DNA of 5,425 nucleotides from Actinomycetota bacterium (GCA_005885565.1 VAXK01000191.1:1-5425); one strand, 5' to 3'. Shown: positions 1 through 5,425, counted from the first letter of the stretch. The notes: a model not told the origin generated them from the sequence alone. Translations and numbers: made by a program.

Positions 1-1
1 C

Positions 2-94
2 GAGGCGCTCGTCCTCGCGGCGCGCTCGCACTCGGCGGGTCTCGTGTTGCTGCGCCCGGACCGCGAGGTCGAGGACGGCACCGTCGTGAGCTAA
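2..94 (+). CDS. C-terminal end of an unidentified protein (5' truncated by the window)
   Basis: The second frame is open from the left edge to a TAA at 92-94 and encodes 30 residues, starting EALVLAARSHSAGLV and ending EDGTVVS. Codons end mostly in G or C, as in the confident genes here, so it is probably the real tail of a plus-strand gene that starts outside the window. The piece is too short to assign a family. Its stop overlaps the TAG stop of the opposing glycosyltransferase remnant (91-93), so the two are tail to tail with a four-base overlap. The other two plus frames over this stretch give arginine-rich text typical of shadow frames in GC-rich DNA. Function unknown. Confidence 0.5.
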   Translation, partial: EALVLAARSHSAGLVLLRPDREVEDGTVVS

Positions 95-690
95 TCCGGG
101 GCGGCGCGGAGCATCGCCGCCAGCCGGCGGCTCGGTCGCTCCCAGGTCCACCGCTCGCGCACCCATTGCCGGCCGCGCTGCCCCATCCGGCGCGCACGAA
201 CCTCGTCCAGGAGCAGGCCCGCGATCCCGTCCGCCACCGCCTCCGGGGCATCCGCTCGGACGATCCCCGTGCTGCCGTCGAGCACCGTGTCCCTGCTCCC
301 GCCCGAGAGCCCGACCACCACCGGAAGCCCGACCGCCGAGGCCTCCAGCACGGCCAGCCCGAGTGCCTCCGTCCGGAAGCCCGGACGAGATCCCGGCACG
401 GCGCGACGAAGACGTACGCCGCCTGGAGCCTGGCGACGAGCTCCGGTCGCGGCAGGTGACCGAGGAAGGCGACGCTCCCGCAGAGCCTTCGCGTGCCGCC
501 GTCCGCTCCAGGCGGGAGCGCAGCGGCCCGTCGCCGACGACGAGCAGCCGCGCGTCCGGGACGCGGGTGCAACCGTGACCACCGTCGGGCGCCGCGGGCC
601 GCCGAGCCTCGCCCCAGGGCGGAAGACGTCGACGTCGACCGCACCCGCGAGCTGCCGGAGCACCTCGGGCCTTTGCGGCGCTTGGCGCCG
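91..690 (-). pseudogene. Remnant of a GT4-family (group 1) glycosyltransferase, C-terminal half only, three frameshifts
   Basis: Read on the minus strand, four pieces in changing frames give a recognisable glycosyltransferase C-terminal domain. In order they are AVDVDVFRPGARLG (about 660-600), PDARLLVVGDGPLRSRLE (about 558-500), GSVAFLGHLPRPELVARL then AYVFVAPCRDLV (479-384), and PGFRTEALGLAVLEAS onwards to the TAG at 91-93. The last piece contains the GT4 E-x7-E signature (EALGLAVLE), followed by GLPVVVG and a helical tail ending MLRAAPD. This domain normally binds the nucleotide-sugar donor of GT-B enzymes that build surface or secreted glycans. Each frame change (about 560-570, 479-484, 383-386) fits one missing base. 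The family's R-x-x-x-KG segment, usually some 20 residues between the VVTVA-type strand and PDARLLVVG, is also absent. The N-terminal acceptor domain, about 180 residues in the family, is missing: upstream lies only about 100 bases of unclear sequence and then the phosphatase gene. Nothing suggests expression as an enzyme. Assembly or sequencing error could explain the shifts but not the missing half. Confidence 0.75.
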
Positions 691-769
691 CCGCGGCTTC
701 CATCGATACGCATCCCAGCATCTGCGGCACCCGCCGCCCCGGGCATCCCCCGAGTGGATGATTCGCGCG

Positions 770-1399
770 ATGGAGGCGGTCATCCTCGCGCGGCACGGCG
801 AGAGCGAGCTCAGCGCCGCGGGGCTCGTCAGCGGCGACCCCGCGGAGCCCCGCGGGCTGACGGAGATCGGCCGCGACCAGGCTCGGCGGCTCGGGGAACG
901 CCTCGCCGACGAGCCGATCGACCTGTGCGTGACGAGCGAGTTCGTCCGCGTCCGCGAGACCGCCGACCTCGCGCTCGCCGGGCGCACGATCCCGCGCCTC
1001 GTCGTCCCCGAGCTGAACGACGTCCGTTTCGGCGAGTTCGAGGGCCGGCCGTTCGACGAGTACCGGGCCTGGGCCCGAGAGCGCGACCCGACCGAGCCGC
1101 CGCCGGGCGGCGAGAGCCGGGCCGAGGTGGCCGCCCGCTACGTGCGCGGCTTCCGCCGCGTCCTCGAGCGATCGGAGCCGACGATCCTCGTCGTCGCGCA
1201 CGGCCTGCCGCTCCGCTACACGCTGCTCGCCCTCGAAGCGCTCGACCCGACGCCGATCGTGGAGCAGGTGCCGCTCGCGGAGCCCTACCGCCTGTCGCGC
1301 GACGAGCTGGAGCGGGCGACGGCGCGCCTCGAGCGGTGGTCGCGCAGGCCCGTCTGGGCCACGTCCCGTCCTGGTTTGAATCCGAGAGGGCTGGGGTAG
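770..1399 (+). CDS. Histidine phosphatase family protein (phosphoglycerate mutase-like)
   Basis: This is an intact 209-residue protein, normal length for a single-domain cytosolic member of the histidine phosphatase superfamily (branch 1), which transfers or hydrolyses phosphate through a phospho-histidine. The RHGE motif is at residues 8-11, with His9 the predicted nucleophile. The phosphate-pocket SxxxRxxxTA motif follows (TSEFVRVRETA, Arg60), then LNDVRFGEFEG (about 82-92), the loop PPPGGES, and the second histidine in VVAHG (His144). The usual acid in L-x-E is Asp84 here. The substrate cannot be inferred: members range from phosphoglycerate mutases to phosphatases of sugars, alpha-ribazole or small metabolites. 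The ATG at 770 puts RHG at residue 8 as usual for the family; an in-frame ATG at 758 would add four residues (MIRA). Neither has a strong Shine-Dalgarno sequence. There is no signal peptide or membrane segment. The gene is followed by a convergent gap with two hairpins. The frame stays open upstream to 269, but that extension is antisense to the glycosyltransferase remnant and does not resemble protein. Confidence 0.9.
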   Translation: MEAVILARHGESELSAAGLVSGDPAEPRGLTEIGRDQARRLGERLADEPIDLCVTSEFVRVRETADLALAGRTIPRLVVPELNDVRFGEFEGRPFDEYRAWARERDPTEPPPGGESRAEVAARYVRGFRRVLERSEPTILVVAHGLPLRYTLLALEALDPTPIVEQVPLAEPYRLSRDELERATARLERWSRRPVWATSRPGLNPRGLG

Positions 1400-1519
1400 G
1401 CGAAGACCCTCCTAGCACGTGGTCGACGACATCCTTAGGGGGAAGACTCGACGACAGGTTTGCGGTCCGAGGCGTCTCTGCGGCGGCGCGGAATCGGCAT
1501 GCGCTGACGCCAAACGTCC

Positions 1520-1537
1520 CGGAGGGGAGACCCTCCG
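1520..1537. terminator. Hairpin with GAGA tetraloop, possible terminator
   Basis: A perfect 7-bp stem (CGGAGGG at 1520-1526, CCCTCCG at 1531-1537) closes a GAGA loop, which is of the stable GNRA type. It lies in the convergent gap, 120 bases after the phosphatase stop. There is no T-tract on either strand, so it is at most a Rho-independent-like or RNA 3'-end-stabilising structure. Its role is inferred from position and stem strength only. Confidence 0.4.
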
Positions 1538-1576
1538 TGGAGGGCGCGGCGTTGGCCGCAAGCGTCGCGTCCGAGG

Positions 1577-1606
1577 CGAGGCCCGGCGCCCTGGAGCCGG
1601 GCCTCG
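1577..1606. terminator. Strong 11-bp hairpin, likely terminator of the minus-strand propeller gene
   Basis: The arms GAGGCCCGGC (1578-1587) and GCCGGGCCTC (1596-1605) are perfect reverse complements with an 8-base loop, extended by one more C-G pair (1577/1606). The hairpin begins 15 bases beyond the stop of the minus-strand propeller gene (1622-1624), a usual position for an intrinsic terminator. It may also stop plus-strand transcripts leaving the phosphatase gene. A T-tract is lacking, as is common for proposed terminators in GC-rich bacteria. Confidence 0.6.
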
Positions 1607-1621
1607 TCACCAAGGCGGCTG

Positions 1622-2299
1622 CTACTTCTGGGCAGGCCCCTTGCAGCTCGACCCCGCGTTCGCGGCGGCATACGCGCTCTGCTGCGACGTGTTGCAGCCG
1701 TACGTGATGTGCGTCGGGCCGTGGAGCACGCGCCCCTGGTCCGTCCAGGCGAGCGCTGCGCTGCCGCCGCGGTCGATCGCGATCGAGATCGAGTCGGCGA
1801 GGTCACGGTTTCCGTTGTTGATCGAGCAGAAGATCCCGTTCGTGCAGATCCCGCCGACGTGCATGACGCTCGACGAGGCGGAGGTCTGGTTGAACTTGGG
1901 CATCGCCGCCGTCCCGTTCGTCGTCTGCGCGAAGGTCGTGTACCAGGGCGACTGCTCGGCGTCCGACGGCGTGTAGTCGGGCGAGTCGAGCCAGATGAAG
2001 TCGACGCGACCCGTGCTCCCGGCCGCGATCCACGGGAAGTAGTGCGTGCCCTTGTCGCTGTTCACCTTCACCGGAGCCGACCACGTCATCGACCTGTCGC
2101 TCGAGTGGCTGAACCAGATGTCGAACGCGCTCGGGCCGTTGATGTTGTCCGCGAACACGGAGTAGACGTTTCCGGCAGCAGTTGACGTCCCGGAATCGTC
2201 GACCGCGAGGGTCGCGAAGATCTCGTCCGTATTCGTGTTGGGACCGGTGTCTGCAACGAGGTTCGCGTCCCACGTCAGCCCGCCGTCGGCAGAGTGCAC
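1622..2299 (-). CDS. Secreted Asp-box beta-propeller protein, C-terminal part (downstream of a frameshift)
   Basis: This is the second half of the minus-strand propeller gene, one frame away from the first half. It is open to a TAG at 1622-1624. Counting from a GTG at 2299-2297 it encodes 225 residues, but that GTG has no ribosome-binding site and is probably not a real start. Asp-box repeats lie at residues 3-10 (SADGGLTW) and 66-73 (SSDRSMTW, glycine replaced by serine). Other family-like blocks are FPWIAAGSTGRVDFIW (88-103), MHVGGICTNGIFC (146-158, Cys152 and Cys158) and NRDLAD (164-169). The tail has two further cysteines (202, 219) and ends GPAQK. Each block has a counterpart in the same order in the divergent plus-strand gene, so this part was under protein-level selection. 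Joined to the upstream half, it completes an exported propeller of about 486 residues. A ligand or enzymatic activity cannot be read from the sequence. A strong hairpin follows the stop. Confidence 0.75.
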   Translation of the reverse strand: MHSADGGLTWDANLVADTGPNTNTDEIFATLAVDDSGTSTAAGNVYSVFADNINGPSAFDIWFSHSSDRSMTWSAPVKVNSDKGTHYFPWIAAGSTGRVDFIWLDSPDYTPSDAEQSPWYTTFAQTTNGTAAMPKFNQTSASSSVMHVGGICTNGIFCSINNGNRDLADSISIAIDRGGSAALAWTDQGRVLHGPTHITYGCNTSQQSAYAAANAGSSCKGPAQK

Positions 2300-3081
2300 A
2301 CCTGGTGGAAGCTCTCGAGCTGCGTGATGTTGCAGCCCTCGGTCGTATTGGCGACTGGATCCGCGGTGATCCACTGGACGTAGACCTCGCCGGTCTGCGG
2401 GTCGACCTCGATGTCGCTCGGGACGGTGTTGCAGAACGACTGGACCTCCGCGTTCGGGTCGTTCGCGAAGACGTTCGTCTGCGCGAAGGTCTGACCTCCG
2501 TCGTGCGAGCTCGCGACCCAGATCTGGCTCGCCGAGAAGTCGTGGTAGCTGATGTAGACGGAGTCCTGGTTCGCGCTCACCTTGCTCGGATAGACCGCGA
2601 GCCACGGCCGGTCGATGAAGGACGGGTTGACGGCCGCGACGTCGTTGATCGTCCAGTGGGCGCCGCGGTCGTCGCTGTAGGCGAGGTGCGTCTGGAGGAG
2701 GAGCGGCAGTCGCTCGAGCGAGGTCACGTAGACGCGATGCGTCCCAGGGAGGCAGCTCGTGGTCGGCGTCACGCAGGGCGTGGGGCCGCCGACGCGGACG
2801 TCGACGTCGCCGACGTCGTTGCCGAACACGTTCACGATCGGCGTCTGGGCGAAGCTCCTCCCTCCGTCGTCTGACCGCGCCACGTGCGTGCCGCTCGCCT
2901 GCCAGGCCACCCAGACCGTGCCGTCCGAGCGGTCGACCGCAACCGACGGCTCGGTCGCGTTCGTCTCGGCCTCGGGCGACACCTGCTCGGTGAACGCCTC
3001 GACGAGGCCCGGTCGCGCCACGCTCGGGATCCCGAGCGTCATTCCCGCGAAAAGTGCCAAAACCAGAAGAATCCGCTTCAT
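2275..3081 (-). CDS. Secreted Asp-box (BNR/sialidase-like) beta-propeller protein, N-terminal part, interrupted by a frameshift
   Basis: The ATG at 3081-3079 is preceded by GAGGAG (3094-3089) with a 7-base spacer, a good Shine-Dalgarno, which decides the start. Residues 1 to about 22 (MKRILLVLALFAG and on) are a Sec-type signal peptide: basic start, hydrophobic core, small residues near PSVA. Then comes EPSVAVD (44-50) and Asp boxes at 70-77 (SDDGGRSF), 136-143 (SDDRGAHW) and 192-199 (SHDGGQTF), each between stretches of alternating hydrophobic residues as in propeller blades. The block DRPWLAVYP (158-165) also has a match in the divergent gene. The frame ends early: after FHQV (residue 261) seven unrelated residues lead to a TGA at 2275-2277, while Asp-box sequence resumes in the next frame at 2296. 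One missing base at about 2297-2304 accounts for this. Together the halves give a protein of about 486 residues, exported and probably extracellular. Known relatives are annotated as sialidase-like or BNR-repeat proteins, many without proven activity. Confidence 0.85.
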   Translation of the reverse strand: MKRILLVLALFAGMTLGIPSVARPGLVEAFTEQVSPEAETNATEPSVAVDRSDGTVWVAWQASGTHVARSDDGGRSFAQTPIVNVFGNDVGDVDVRVGGPTPCVTPTTSCLPGTHRVYVTSLERLPLLLQTHLAYSDDRGAHWTINDVAAVNPSFIDRPWLAVYPSKVSANQDSVYISYHDFSASQIWVASSHDGGQTFAQTNVFANDPNAEVQSFCNTVPSDIEVDPQTGEVYVQWITADPVANTTEGCNITQLESFHQVCTLPTAG

Positions 3082-3152
3082 TGCTCCGCTCCTCGGTGGG
3101 GTCACGTCAAAGCGGTTCTGGCTTCGCCTTGCGGATTTCAAACTCCTTAGGC

Positions 3153-3170
3153 TGATTGATTCGTCAATCA
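3153..3170. promoter_or_regulatory. Perfect 7+7 inverted repeat, candidate operator in the divergent region
   Basis: TGATTGA-TTCG-TCAATCA is a perfect dyad of 7-base arms around four bases. It is A/T-rich in a GC-rich setting and lies 72 bases before the minus-strand start and 117 before the plus-strand start. It overlaps a possible minus-strand -35 and ends six bases before the plus-strand TTGACA. Its shape and place suit a binding site for a dimeric regulator acting on both genes. As RNA it would form a UUCG-loop hairpin. No regulator gene is in the window. Confidence 0.4.
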
Positions 3171-3264
3171 CTCTCGTTGACATTTACGCCAGTCTCGCGA
3201 AAGTCCCGCTGCGGAAAAAGCGTGTTTTGGGGCGCCTCCGTTCGGTTATTCAGGCCTCGCCAAG

Positions 3265-3277
3265 TTTTCGCGGAAAA
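3265..3277. repeat. Short inverted repeat next to the plus-strand ribosome-binding site
   Basis: TTTTC-GCG-GAAAA has 5-base complementary arms around three bases and lies just upstream of the G-run (3278-3283) that serves as Shine-Dalgarno for the GTG at 3287. Its right side repeats GCGGAAAA seen at 3211. It could be a protein site or a weak leader hairpin, or chance; support is limited to the symmetry and the repeat. Confidence 0.25.
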
Positions 3278-3286
3278 GGGGGGACA

Positions 3287-5425
3287 GTGTCCAAGAACGT
3301 CGGGAGACGCACGCTCACGGTTCTCGCGTGCGCGCTCACGCTCGTCGTCGCGTCGAGCGCAGGTGCGGCGAGCGATCCCTTCGACCTCGTGCCCGGCACC
3401 GCCGTGCTCGCCGACAACTTCGGCAGCGGCGGGAACGGCGGCAACACGAGCTCGACCACCTCGTCCACGAACATCTTCTCGCCCTCGGTGTTCGTCGACT
3501 ACAAGCGCTTCGGGGGCGAGCCGACGGTCACCGTCGACCGCTACGCAGGCGGCAACGACGTCACCTACGTCTCCGGCCCCAACGGGTTCGTGTTCCCGCA
3601 CTACAGTCCGTTCTTCAAGTCAAGCGACCTCGGCCAGACCTTCCGCATCCCGGCGCACGTGCCGAGCTTCGGGCAGACGTTCGGCACCGGCGGCGGGGGC
3701 GGCGACAGCTACCAAGTCGTCGGGCAGAAGACGCACAGGGTCTTCTTCGTCGACCTGCCGGGCCCCGGCTGCGTGACGATGAACACGTCGTCGGATCAGG
3801 GCGAGACCTGGGTCGGCGACAACATCGGCTGCGGCCAGAGCCCCGGCGCGATCGACGACCGGCAGTGGGACGCGGTCGACGAGAACGCGCCGCTTCCGGC
3901 CGGGAACACCGGCAACGTCTACGTCTCGTTCATCAACTTCACGAACCCCATAGCGGGGACGCTTGCGCTCGCACGGAGCACCCACGACGGGGCGCCGGGC
4001 AGCTTCATCACTGACTCGCTGTGCAACACGCTCAACAGCCAAGTCCCGACGACCACCACGTGCCCGGACCCGGACGACGTTGCCCTCCAGGTCGCCGGCC
4101 CGCCGGTCGTCGACTACTACAACACGCACAACGTCTACATCCCGTTCGTCCGCGCGACGCCGATCATCCCCGGCGTGAGCTCGGGACCGCCCTACTCGCT
4201 CTGGGTCGCAAAGTCGACCGACGGCGGCTCGACGTGGACGCGAACCCAAGTAGCCGACCTCGGCCAACACAACCCGGTCAACCTGTTCCCGGAGATGACG
4301 GTCGACAAGGCCGGGAACCTCTACTACACGTGGTCGCAGACCCAGGGGCCGTCGAGCGACGCCAGCGGCCTCACCGGCGAGCAGGACGTCTACTACACGT
4401 ATTCGACCGACCGCGGCACGACCTGGGTGGCGCCGATCCCGCTGACGCAGGAGGCGAACGACTCGGCGGTCATGCCGTGGATGGTCGCCGGCGATCCGGG
4501 CCGCGTCGACCTCGTCTACTACAAGGCGAACAGCGGCCTGAACTCGAACATCGGCTTCGACTCGAACGGCCAGCCGATGGTCTGGAACGTCTACTTCGGC
4601 CAGTCCACGAACGCGCTCAATCCCGGCTCGAACTTCAAGAGCGTGCAGATCAGCGACCACCCGAACCACCTCGGGGGGATCTGCACGGCGGGCCTCGCCT
4701 GCTCGGGCGACCGTGACCTGCTCGACTTCTTCACGGTCGACATCGACCACCTGGGCGCGGCCAACGTGGTCTGGGCCGACGACAACACGACTCGCGGGAG
4801 CGACACGCGGAACAAGTTCTCGCGGCAGCTCTCGGGCGTCGGCGTGTTCAAGAACCAGAACATCGGCCTGATGAACGCGTGGCCGATCAAGGATCACGCG
4901 GTGACCGACCGCGCGGGCGACACGTTCGACGAGCTCGGTGTGGCGAATCCGGCGTGTCCGGGGATGGATCTCCTCGGGACGGCCGCGAGCCGCAACGGCG
5001 ACGCGATCACGATCTCGCTAACGCTCGACACGCCTCCGACCGCGGCCAAGGCGATCGCGTGCAGCAACGCTCCAGGCGTGGTCACCGGCGGCATCTGGTC
5101 GGCCGAGTTCTGGGCCGCCTCCCCCGGTAATCCGCAGGGGTACGGCGAGAGCTACTACATCGGCTACCGCGACAACCCGCCGAACGGGACGCCCGGCGGC
5201 GAGGCGGGGATGATCAACAACGTCAATCTCACGATCACCTCGCTCGAGTACAACCCGACGCAACCGGCGACGGTCGGCGGAACGTGCTTCGCGACTGCGC
5301 CGCCGGCGCCGTGCACCGTCGTGCTGACGACGTCGGCCAGCGCGCTCGGAATCAAGAACGGGGCGGGCATGTACTCCATAACGGGCCTCTCGACGTTCTT
5401 CGGCGGCAGCGACCAGCAGACGCCG
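3287..5425 (+). CDS. Secreted Asp-box (BNR/sialidase-like) beta-propeller protein with C-terminal beta-rich module (3' truncated by the window)
   Basis: The frame is open without a stop from GTG 3287 to the last base: 713 codons, C-terminus outside the window. The G-run AAGGGGGG (3276-3283) ends three bases before the GTG and is the only plausible ribosome-binding site. Residues 1-28 form a signal peptide with likely cleavage near SAGAA/SDPF. A Gly/Asn/Ser/Thr-rich linker follows (46-62), then EPTVTVD (78-84). Asp boxes lie at 112-119 (SSDLGQTF), 168-175 (SSDQGETW), 310-317 (STDGGSTW) and 373-380 (STDRGTTW), with a degenerate copy near 231-240. MPWMVAGDPGRVDLVYY and HLGGICTAGLAC (461-472, Cys466 and Cys472) then RDLLD (476-480) match the minus-strand paralogue. 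From about 539, VTDRAGDTFDELG opens a separate module with alternating hydrophobic residues (AITISLTLD) and paired cysteines, resembling beta-sandwich domains appended to exported actinobacterial proteins. The protein is predicted to be extracellular; ligand and activity are unknown. This is the longest intact gene of the window. Confidence 0.9.
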   Translation, partial: MSKNVGRRTLTVLACALTLVVASSAGAASDPFDLVPGTAVLADNFGSGGNGGNTSSTTSSTNIFSPSVFVDYKRFGGEPTVTVDRYAGGNDVTYVSGPNGFVFPHYSPFFKSSDLGQTFRIPAHVPSFGQTFGTGGGGGDSYQVVGQKTHRVFFVDLPGPGCVTMNTSSDQGETWVGDNIGCGQSPGAIDDRQWDAVDENAPLPAGNTGNVYVSFINFTNPIAGTLALARSTHDGAPGSFITDSLCNTLNSQVPTTTTCPDPDDVALQVAGPPVVDYYNTHNVYIPFVRATPIIPGVSSGPPYSLWVAKSTDGGSTWTRTQVADLGQHNPVNLFPEMTVDKAGNLYYTWSQTQGPSSDASGLTGEQDVYYTYSTDRGTTWVAPIPLTQEANDSAVMPWMVAGDPGRVDLVYYKANSGLNSNIGFDSNGQPMVWNVYFGQSTNALNPGSNFKSVQISDHPNHLGGICTAGLACSGDRDLLDFFTVDIDHLGAANVVWADDNTTRGSDTRNKFSRQLSGVGVFKNQNIGLMNAWPIKDHAVTDRAGDTFDELGVANPACPGMDLLGTAASRNGDAITISLTLDTPPTAAKAIACSNAPGVVTGGIWSAEFWAASPGNPQGYGESYYIGYRDNPPNGTPGGEAGMINNVNLTITSLEYNPTQPATVGGTCFATAPPAPCTVVLTTSASALGIKNGAGMYSITGLSTFFGGSDQQTP

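Larger units (their letters stand above)
3082..3286. promoter_or_regulatory. Divergent promoter region between the two propeller genes
   Basis: This 205-base gap separates two start codons pointing apart, so it must hold the promoters of both genes unless either is read from elsewhere. It is visibly more A/T-rich than its surroundings. A consensus-like TTGACA is at 3177-3182 on the plus strand, but no good -10 lies 16-18 bases further on. On the minus strand TTGACG (3167-3162) overlaps the dyad, with only a weak -10 candidate (around 3142-3135). The 8-mer GCGGAAAA occurs at 3211-3218 and again at 3270-3277. No transcription start can be named with confidence. Confidence 0.55.

Noticed and set aside
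626..640. Palindromic GACGTC/GTCGAC run, with a similar run near 2797-2815
   Set aside because: Both fall in stretches encoding alternating Val and Asp (VDVDV, DVDVRV). Codon usage explains the symmetry, so no binding site or repeat element is claimed.
269..769. Upstream extension of the phosphatase frame
   Set aside because: It is open only because of high GC. The sequence is Arg/Pro/Ser-rich and antisense to the glycosyltransferase remnant, and family members start a few residues before RHG.
828..1613. Minus-strand and alternative plus-strand open frames over the phosphatase gene and the convergent gap
   Set aside because: They are Arg/Ala/Pro-rich and lack motifs, while the phosphatase frame carries all its family motifs. 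They are shadow frames.
3177..3205. Complete sigma-70-type promoter for the plus-strand propeller
   Set aside because: TTGACA is exact, but the position 17 bases downstream reads AAAGTC, a poor -10, so only a promoter region is annotated.
3641..3652. FRIP tetrapeptide (residues 119-122) in the plus-strand propeller, like the sialidase F/Y-R-I-P motif
   Set aside because: In sialidases this motif lies before the Asp boxes and supplies an active-site arginine. Here its F is the last position of an Asp box (SSDLGQTF). With no other catalytic residues recognisable, it is treated as coincidence.
3620..4897. Long minus-strand open frame of 425 codons opposite the plus-strand propeller
   Set aside because: Its text is dominated by Arg, Val, Asp and Ala with no domain pattern. 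It mirrors the GC-rich codons of the propeller gene, which has a signal peptide, Asp boxes and a paralogue.
1..5425. CRISPR array, tRNA or rRNA genes, insertion sequence ends
   Set aside because: No spaced direct repeats, cloverleaf-like pattern, rRNA segment, transposase frame or flanking target duplication was seen on reading both strands.

Overview
The window is GC-rich DNA, about two-thirds G+C by eye. Third codon positions are strongly G/C-biased, GTG is used as a start, and there are two exported proteins with classical signal peptides. This fits a high-GC bacterium, most plausibly an actinobacterium, but no marker gene fixes the taxon. No tRNA, rRNA, CRISPR array, transposase or phage gene was seen.

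Left part (1-1399). The last codons of an unidentified plus-strand gene end at 94. They overlap by four bases the stop of a minus-strand remnant of a GT4-type glycosyltransferase (91 to about 690). The remnant keeps only the C-terminal, donor-binding half. It needs three reading-frame changes, has lost an internal stretch, and has no N-terminal acceptor domain, so it is read as a pseudogene. Next, on the plus strand, is an intact histidine phosphatase (phosphoglycerate-mutase-like) gene, 770-1399.

Middle (1400-1621). This is a 222-base convergent gap without a gene. It holds two strong hairpins, the likely transcription terminators of the two genes that face each other here.

Right part (1622-5425). 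Two divergently transcribed genes share a 205-base intergenic region. Both encode exported Asp-box (BNR/sialidase-type) beta-propeller proteins. The minus-strand gene (3081 down to 1622, about 486 codons when repaired) is split by a single-base frameshift near 2297-2304. The plus-strand gene (3287 to the window end, 713 codons so far) is fully open, runs off the right edge, and carries an extra C-terminal beta-rich module. The two proteins are collinear paralogues. They share several sequence blocks, the most distinctive being GGICTxGxxC followed by RDLxD. They probably arose by duplication with inversion and are probably controlled together from the shared region, which contains a perfect 7+7 dyad (3153-3170).

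The propeller pair is the most interesting content. Substrate and enzymatic activity cannot be assigned: the Asp boxes define the fold, but no sialidase active-site set is recognisable. All four frame breaks in the window have the same sign (one base missing), so either genuine gene decay or uncorrected sequencing error could explain them.
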